From Myxococcales bacterium (GTDB lineage: Bacteria > Myxococcota_A > Polyangia > Polyangiales > Ga0077539): a DNA stretch of 38,555 nucleotides. Each line of letters begins with the position of its first letter. Positions within the stretch are counted from its first letter, which is position 1. This document shows positions 33,941-38,555 of the stretch, piece after piece. Position numbers and translations under genes: made by a program. The notes beneath the pieces were generated by a model. The model made no database searches. It was not told the DNA's origin and saw only the letters and a program-made list of their open reading frames with translations. The stretch covers positions 1-38,555 of the forward strand of contig JAEUKI010000088.1 in assembly GCA_016793325.1 (NCBI GenBank). The letters are read 5' to 3'.

Positions 33941-33981
33941 ATCTAAACCGTGTTCAGATGGCATCTAAATGCTGTTCAGAT
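33941..33981. promoter_or_regulatory. Twin 19-bp operator-like repeats
   Basis: ATCTAAACCGTGTTCAGAT (33941-33959) and ATCTAAATGCTGTTCAGAT (33963-33981) are direct repeats 22 bp apart, about two helical turns. Each is itself an imperfect palindrome (ATCTRAAC against the complement of TGTTCAGAT). They sit just before the SGNH gene on one side and a possible small frame on the other. Spacing and form fit binding of two dimers of a TetR-type repressor. Confidence 0.65.
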
Positions 33982-34198
33982 GTCGCGCAAGGGGCCTCGA
34001 TTCGTTGATGGCGACTCGTCGCGCGTTTGGTGCGAGGGGGCGACGGAGGCGGTCGGCCGCGTTCAGGGCGTCGAGGGTGGGCGAGCGACCTCGACGAGGG
34101 TTGATTGCGGCGGCGTGTTGTCGGCAGAATCTCGACTCGTCGATCCTCTACGTCCGGAGGTTCGTCACGCGTGCGCTCTTCCGCGCTCACGAAGGCAG
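33982..34198. other. Gap with no convincing gene
   Basis: This is about 215 bp between the twin operators and the first membrane protein gene. Two short frames run through it from ATGs at 33980 and 34005, but neither has a recognisable domain. The operators in front make a decayed regulator gene possible, but nothing in the translation supports a helix-turn-helix. Confidence 0.35.
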
Positions 34199-35056
34199 GT
34201 GATTCCGTTGCTCTGGCTCGTCGCCATCGTCGTGTTGAGCGTCTGGCTCGGCGTTCCTGCGTGGGCGCTGCTGCAGCGGACGAAGAACGGCGCGATGTAT
34301 TGGCCTGCTACAACGAAGACAACGAAGCACGAGGTGAAGGTCGAGGACAGCATGTTTCGTGAAACCGTCGCGCGGTACGAGGTCCAAGAGACCGTGCCCG
34401 CACAGGTGCCTGTCTCGCTCAGCGTCTCGAGTTACGTCGCAATGGTGTTCGCTGCGCTGTGCCCGGTCGCGGGTCTGCTCGCGTTTTCAGCGGCGTTGAC
34501 AACGGTGTTCATGGCGCTCGACACCAACTCGCGCCAAGCGTTCGTCGCAGCGTTGTCGGGCGTGCCGCTCGCTTTGTTCGCAGCGCTCTTTACCTTTGCC
34601 TCGTTCCACGGCTGGAACGGAAGCATCGCGCTCCTCGAACGCCGCGCCGGAGCTGCAAGGATGCCTATCCGCAAGTCGATCGTCGGCTATGGGCTGGCGT
34701 CGTTCACTGGGCTGTTCACGCCGTTGCTCATGGCGAACTCGGACAGCAAGTTGCGAGGCGTCGAGGCGATTGTTCCCGCGTTGCCGCTCGTCGCGATGCT
34801 CGTGGTTTGTGCGCAGCGGTGGATCTTCGACAAGTACGCGGAGGCCATTCTTCGTGCCCAGGGTGACGTTGCGCCCGCGACAAGCGCGATCGATGCGCGC
34901 GAATTCGTGGGGTGGCCTTCACCCGCGAACAGCGTGCGCGTGGAGATTCTCGCAGACACCCGCGCGTCGGACTCGTCGGACTCTTCGACGCGAACCACCG
35001 ACAGCGACGGTGTCGATGCTGGGCCGCCACTGGAGCGCAGCTCACGCAGCCGCTGA
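34199..35056 (+). CDS. Membrane protein, paralogue of 35805-36617
   Basis: This is a 285-residue membrane protein. It begins with a signal-anchor-like helix (LLWLVAIVVLSVWLGVPAWAL), followed by a polar loop of ~65 residues and four further hydrophobic segments (YVAMVFAALCPVAGLLAF, FVAALSGVPLALFAALF, LASFTGLFTPLLM, IVPALPLVAMLVV). The tail is polar and Ser/Asp-rich. It shares its layout and the motif HGWNGSIALLE-x-SIVGYG with HAWTGSTALLE-x-SIAGYG in the other protein. No family is recognised. The GTG at 34199 keeps the first helix at the N-terminus; the frame is open upstream, but that part looks non-coding. Confidence 0.8.
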   Translation: MIPLLWLVAIVVLSVWLGVPAWALLQRTKNGAMYWPATTKTTKHEVKVEDSMFRETVARYEVQETVPAQVPVSLSVSSYVAMVFAALCPVAGLLAFSAALTTVFMALDTNSRQAFVAALSGVPLALFAALFTFASFHGWNGSIALLERRAGAARMPIRKSIVGYGLASFTGLFTPLLMANSDSKLRGVEAIVPALPLVAMLVVCAQRWIFDKYAEAILRAQGDVAPATSAIDAREFVGWPSPANSVRVEILADTRASDSSDSSTRTTDSDGVDAGPPLERSSRSR

Positions 35057-35190
35057 AGAAGTGTCACTGCACAACGGTTCTGCCATCCGTTGGCGACACG
35101 CGGGCTTGGAATCTCGTGAGAAACGACAGGGAGAGCTCGCTGCGTGTCTTCTTCCAACAGGGCGTCGTACGATGGGACTCGCCGCGATCG

Positions 35191-35808
35191 ATGAAACGCG
35201 CTCCGATCAAGAAGCCCGAGGACCGCTATCACCACGGGGACCTGCGGCGGGCGCTCGTCGCTGCGGCGCTCTCGTTGCTCGAGAAATCGCGCGGGGATCT
35301 CTCGGAGTTCACGCTGCGCGCGGTGGCGACGAAGGCGGGGGTGAGCCCGGGGGCGCCGTACCATCACTTCGAGGACAAGGTCGCGCTGCTCGCGGCCATC
35401 GCGGAGGACGGCTTCCTCGAGCTCGGCTCGGCGATGGCGTCCAGCGTGGACAACGCGTCGGACACGAAGGTCGTCGAGCGCGTCGTTCGCGCGTACTTGG
35501 GCTGGGCGAAGATGCACCCGGCGCAGTATCGGGTGATGTTCTTTCCCGAGCTGAAGGAGGCGCGGTTCGAGTCGATTCGCGCGGTCGCGGCGGGCGCGCT
35601 CGCGCAGTGGGCAGAGTACTTGCGGGTGGTGAAGCGCGGTCGAACGTCACAAGAGGCGCAAGCGCTCGCGGTCACGCTGTGGTCCGCGACGCACGGGTTC
35701 TTGCAGATCGCGCTCGAGGGGCTCTGGGACAAGCCGGGCCTGCCGGGGATGCGCGCGCTCGAAGAGCAACTGATCGAACACTTGTGCACGCTGGCGGGGG
35801 AGCGATGA
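35191..35808 (+). CDS. TetR/AcrR-family transcriptional regulator
   Basis: This is a 205-residue repressor-type regulator. The TetR helix-turn-helix covers residues ~10-60: YHHGDLRRALVAAALSLLE, then FTLRAVATKAGVSPGAPYHH, with the usual FxDKxALLAAI after it. The C-terminal ligand/dimer domain (~80-200) includes AYLGWAKMHPAQYRVMFFPE and ATHGFLQIALEGLWDKPG, as in the WHG subgroup. The stop overlaps the start of the next membrane protein gene (ATGA), so the two are coupled. The 22-bp-spaced twin operators 1.2 kb upstream have the right form for such a protein, but linking them is speculation. Confidence 0.93.
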   Translation: MKRAPIKKPEDRYHHGDLRRALVAAALSLLEKSRGDLSEFTLRAVATKAGVSPGAPYHHFEDKVALLAAIAEDGFLELGSAMASSVDNASDTKVVERVVRAYLGWAKMHPAQYRVMFFPELKEARFESIRAVAAGALAQWAEYLRVVKRGRTSQEAQALAVTLWSATHGFLQIALEGLWDKPGLPGMRALEEQLIEHLCTLAGER

Positions 35809-36617
35809 CGCAGCTCTTTTCTTCGCTCTTTATCGGGGGTGTGGCGCTTATCATATTTCTCGGCATCCCCCTGATGGCGTGGTGGTCGAGGATCGCGAAC
35901 GAGCGGTTTCACTGGCCCGAACACGTCGCGAAGAAGCGCGTGCAAGTGCGCGTCGACGGCGGAGCGTTTCGCGATGGCTCGGTGCAGTACGTCGCTGAAG
36001 AGAGGATCGCTGCGGGCGCGCCGAGATCGCTCAAGGTGCTCAGCTTCGTCGCGCTCTTGTTCGGACAGGCGTGGCCGATCGCGGCGTTCTCCGCGTGTAT
36101 TGCGGTGTTCACGGCGTTGATCGATATCGGCGACGGCTCCGCGACCGTGCGTGTCATCAACGCGATCGCGATCGCGTTGATCATGGTGTTTTGGGCGTTT
36201 GCGTCTCGGCACGCATGGACGGGCAGCACGGCGTTGCTCGAGGGCGAGGTGTTCAAAGCACGCACGCACGTGAGCCGATCGATCGCAGGCTACGGGGGGA
36301 TGGCTCTCTTGGGAGCGCTCGTCGTCGCGTTCGCCAAACTCACGCAGTACGTAGATCCGATCGCGGCGCTCGTCGCGATCGGAGCGCCGTTGGCGTTGAC
36401 GTGCGTCGCGCTCGGTCAGTTCGTGATCTTCGAGAAACGCGCAGACGGGCTGCTCGAAGCCCAAGGCCATGCGAGGTTCTCGCCGCTCATGGCCGCGACG
36501 GTCACCGACATCCGAGCGGACACGAGCGAGGTGGACGCCGAGGTCGCGCCGCTCGTGCCCAGCGAATTCGCGCACGACGCACACGACGCACGAGACCCGC
36601 GCGGTGAGAAGGGCTGA
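35805..36617 (+). CDS. Membrane protein, paralogue of 34199-35056
   Basis: This is a 270-residue inner-membrane protein. Its ATG lies within the TetR stop (ATGA), with a purine-rich GGGGGAG just upstream. The first helix (SLFIGGVALIIFLGIPLMAWW) is followed by a polar loop, then four hydrophobic segments (LSFVALLFGQAWPIAAFSA, INAIAIALIMVFWAFAS, GGMALLGALVVAFA, IAALVAIGAPLALTCVAL) and an acidic tail. The plan and the xxWxGSTALLE...SIAGYG motif match the gene upstream of TetR, so the two arose by duplication. Function unknown. Coupling suggests TetR senses a signal relevant to this protein. Confidence 0.88.
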   Translation: MTQLFSSLFIGGVALIIFLGIPLMAWWSRIANERFHWPEHVAKKRVQVRVDGGAFRDGSVQYVAEERIAAGAPRSLKVLSFVALLFGQAWPIAAFSACIAVFTALIDIGDGSATVRVINAIAIALIMVFWAFASRHAWTGSTALLEGEVFKARTHVSRSIAGYGGMALLGALVVAFAKLTQYVDPIAALVAIGAPLALTCVALGQFVIFEKRADGLLEAQGHARFSPLMAATVTDIRADTSEVDAEVAPLVPSEFAHDAHDARDPRGEKG

Positions 36618-36689
36618 GCGCCGCGCACAATTCACAAGGCTTTACACCCAACGTCGCGACGGTCGCTCTACACTCGCGCGCAACCAACT

Positions 36690-37718
36690 ATGGAACTCCG
36701 ACGACTGGGAACGAGCGGGCTGAAGGTCAGCGTGTTCTCGCTGGGGGCGATGACCTTCGGCGAGTCCGAGACGTTCATGAAGGGCGTGACGTCGCCCGAT
36801 GACGAAGCGCGGCGCGTGTTCGATCGCGCGATCGACGCGGGCATGAACCTCGTGGACACGGCCAACGTGTACTCCGAGGGGCGGAGCGAAGAGCTCACGG
36901 GCAAGTGGCTCGAGGGCAAGCGCAACCGCGTTCTTCTCGCGACGAAGTGCAGGTTTCCGATCGGGTTCGGCACCAAGGGGCTCAAGCCTGGGCCCTACGA
37001 GCAGGGCCTCTCGCGACAGCACATCATGCGCGCGTGTGAAGACTCGCTGAAGCGGCTGAACACCGACGTGATCGACCTCTATCAAGTGCACATGCAGGAC
37101 ACGTCGGTGGCGATCGACGAGACGCTGCGCGCGCTCGACGACCTCGTTCGTCAGGGAAAAGTCCGCTACATCGGCTGTTCGAACTACACGGGCTATCGCC
37201 TCGTCGAGAGCTTGTGGAGCGCGGACAAGCGCAACACCGCGCGCTTCGAGTGCGTGCAGCTCCAGTGGTCGCTCGCGGTGCGCGACGCCGAGCGCGAGAT
37301 GCTCCCTGCGTGCAAGGCGTTCGGCCTCGGGACGCTCATCTGGTCGCCGCTCGCGCGCGGTTTTCTCTCGGGAAAATACAAGCGAAACGAGCCCCCTCCC
37401 GCGGGCACGCGCCTCGAGGCGTGGAAGGACAGCCTGCGCGCGATGGACAACGACCGCTGCTGGGCCATCGTGGACGCGCTGCGCTCGCTCGCCGAGAAGC
37501 ACGACACGACGCCGTCGGCTGTGGCGCTCGCGTGGCTCCTCGCGCGGAGCGAGACGACCTCGATCATCGTGGGCGCGCGCACGGTCGCGCAGCTCGACGA
37601 GAACCTCGCGGCCGAGCAAGTGCGGCTCGATCCGTCGGACATTCAGCAGCTCGACGCCGTGAGCAAGCCCGACTGGGGATACCCGTATTCGTTTATCGGC
37701 GTGCGCGAACCCTGGTGA
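36690..37718 (+). CDS. Aldo/keto reductase
   Basis: This is a 342-residue NADPH-type (beta/alpha)8 oxidoreductase. The catalytic tetrad is present: Asp and Tyr in NLVDTANVYSEG, Lys in LLATKCRFP and His in LYQVHMQD. The C-terminal cofactor region IIVGARTVAQLDENLAA is typical of the AKR11/AKR12-like bacterial branch. The substrate is unknown; such enzymes reduce aldehydes or ketones. The ATG at 36690 starts at the family's usual MELRRLGTSGLKVS. No ribosome binding site is seen; a TACACT hexamer lies 15 nt upstream. Confidence 0.95.
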   Translation: MELRRLGTSGLKVSVFSLGAMTFGESETFMKGVTSPDDEARRVFDRAIDAGMNLVDTANVYSEGRSEELTGKWLEGKRNRVLLATKCRFPIGFGTKGLKPGPYEQGLSRQHIMRACEDSLKRLNTDVIDLYQVHMQDTSVAIDETLRALDDLVRQGKVRYIGCSNYTGYRLVESLWSADKRNTARFECVQLQWSLAVRDAEREMLPACKAFGLGTLIWSPLARGFLSGKYKRNEPPPAGTRLEAWKDSLRAMDNDRCWAIVDALRSLAEKHDTTPSAVALAWLLARSETTSIIVGARTVAQLDENLAAEQVRLDPSDIQQLDAVSKPDWGYPYSFIGVREPW

Positions 37719-37795
37719 GCGCAAAGCGCACAAACGCCGCAAAAAACGTCTCGTAGGTGATGGACGCGCGCGCGCGCATCGCGTAACACGCGCGC

Positions 37796-38284
37796 ATGAA
37801 GATCACGCGCGGAAAGGTCGTGTCCATCGACTACAAGCTCACGGATGACGATGGCGAGGTCATCGACAGCTCCGAGGGCGAAGAGCCGTTGGTGTATCTG
37901 CATGGAGAAGGGCAGATCGTCGAAGGGCTCGAGCAGGCGCTCGAAGGGCGCGTGGTGGGCGACGAGTTCAGCGTGTCGGTTCCGCCCGAGCTCGGGTACG
38001 GACCCGAGTCGGGTGAGCCGCCGATCAGGGTTCCGCGCACGGCGCTTCCGCCCGAGCCCGAGCCGGAGATCGGGATGGACCTGCACGCCGAGTCGCCCGA
38101 GGGCGAAGTGCAGACGTTCTACATCGTCGAGGTCGAGGACGACGCCGTGCTCGTGACCGCGGATCACCCGCTCGCGGGCCTCACGTTGAACTTCGACGTC
38201 GCCGTTCGCGAAGTGCGCGACGCCACCGCCGAAGAGCTCTCGCACGGCCACGCGCACGGCCCCGACGGGCACCACCACCACTGA
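37796..38284 (+). CDS. slyD: FKBP-type peptidyl-prolyl isomerase, SlyD-like
   Basis: This 162-residue cytosolic chaperone-isomerase has the split FKBP core (KVVSIDYKLTDDDGEVID, then LVYLHGEGQIVEGLEQALEG and GYGPES) interrupted by the insert-in-flap chaperone domain (~70-125). The core returns at HPLAGLTLNFDVAVREVRDA. The tail HGHAHGPDGHHHH is His-rich, as in SlyD, and probably binds nickel or other metals, which links some SlyD proteins to metalloenzyme assembly. A -10-like TAACAC lies within 8 nt of the ATG and no ribosome binding site is seen. Confidence 0.95.
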   Translation: MKITRGKVVSIDYKLTDDDGEVIDSSEGEEPLVYLHGEGQIVEGLEQALEGRVVGDEFSVSVPPELGYGPESGEPPIRVPRTALPPEPEPEIGMDLHAESPEGEVQTFYIVEVEDDAVLVTADHPLAGLTLNFDVAVREVRDATAEELSHGHAHGPDGHHHH

Positions 38285-38555
38285 GCGCTACAACTCAGGA
38301 TTGACCTCATCTCGAAGTCGGCAGGCGCCGCAGACAGTCCAGTCCAATTCCAATGGAGCACACAGCCGGGAGACGAGCGCCCGGCCTTTGCGCTCCGCGG
38401 AGCGGGCTCGGCGCCCGCCGGGCCTACCCAGGCACCACGATTCAACGCGATCCACCAAGCGATCTGCTGGAAAGTTGCGACGCCTCGCCGCGATCGATCG
38501 CTGGGTGGCTCGAGTCTCGGGCGAGACGATCGCGAAGGCCAGGCGGACGCCCTGG
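38285..38555. other. Non-coding end of window
   Basis: This is 271 bp after slyD. I see no supported gene start. A GC-rich palindrome CGCTCCGCGGAGCG near 38390 may form a small hairpin. A gene may begin beyond the window. Confidence 0.4.

Noticed and set aside
34596..36617. Single 673-residue protein fusing the region upstream with the second membrane protein
   Set aside because: The upstream part is an out-of-frame reading of the first membrane protein and TetR genes. The ATGA start at 35805 fits both coupling and topology.

Overview
The window is GC-rich chromosomal DNA (roughly two thirds G+C by eye) from what looks like a myxobacterium of the Polyangia, closest in style to Sandaracinus-type genomes. 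This is an inference from gene style, not a database match. The pointers are many secreted lipoproteins (seven recognised), two built from Cys-rich CGxCG repeats joined by Asp/Ala-rich linkers; dense small regulators (three LysR, one TetR, one ECF sigma factor); many GTG starts; and an orphan PrkA kinase. No rRNA, tRNA, CRISPR array, phage or transposase gene is visible. About 36 protein genes can be supported.

Layout. 1-4863: a repeat block, a large propeller-like protein (minus), a divergent LysR regulator, a methyltransferase and an unknown small protein. 4909-9008: a 21-bp tandem repeat, an MltA-type lytic transglycosylase, a repeat-filled convergent gap, a Cys-rich repeat lipoprotein (minus) and a small Cys-rich lipoprotein. 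9130-11851: cyclophilin and a K+-dependent type membrane pyrophosphatase (hppA). 11887-12376: a 490-bp non-coding palindromic element with perfect 58-bp terminal inverted repeats. 12381-16480: LysR with a divergent metallo-hydrolase, a zinc ribbon protein, then LysR plus an SDR oxidoreductase that share an operator-like palindrome. 16492-18799: thioesterase, SOUL haem-binding protein, and a small protein overlapping a VIT/CCC1 transporter. 19037-26476 (minus): a lipoprotein resembling animal CILP, a PDZ-alpha/beta hydrolase fusion, a 1041-residue Cys-repeat/propeller lipoprotein, and a sigma factor-thioredoxin pair. 26592-33915: GHL10 glycosidase-like lipoprotein, an unknown protein, a DUF6463-like membrane protein behind twin operators, PrkA, a ferritin-like lipoprotein and an SGNH hydrolase behind twin operators. 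34199-38284: two paralogous membrane proteins bracketing a TetR regulator, an aldo/keto reductase and SlyD.

How it fits together. This is mostly a mosaic of single genes and two-gene units, not a pathway island. Coupled pairs stand out: sigma factor/thioredoxin (38-nt overlap), small protein/VIT (GTGA overlap) and TetR/membrane protein (ATGA overlap). The richest unexplained content is non-coding: (i) the 490-bp fold-back element between the convergent ends of hppA and LysR; (ii) a three-copy repeat family that each time begins just after a stop codon, in the same orientation relative to the gene; and (iii) several twin or shared palindromes in front of regulated genes. Several genes lack a ribosome binding site and carry a -10-like hexamer 6-9 nt before the start codon, suggesting leaderless messages.
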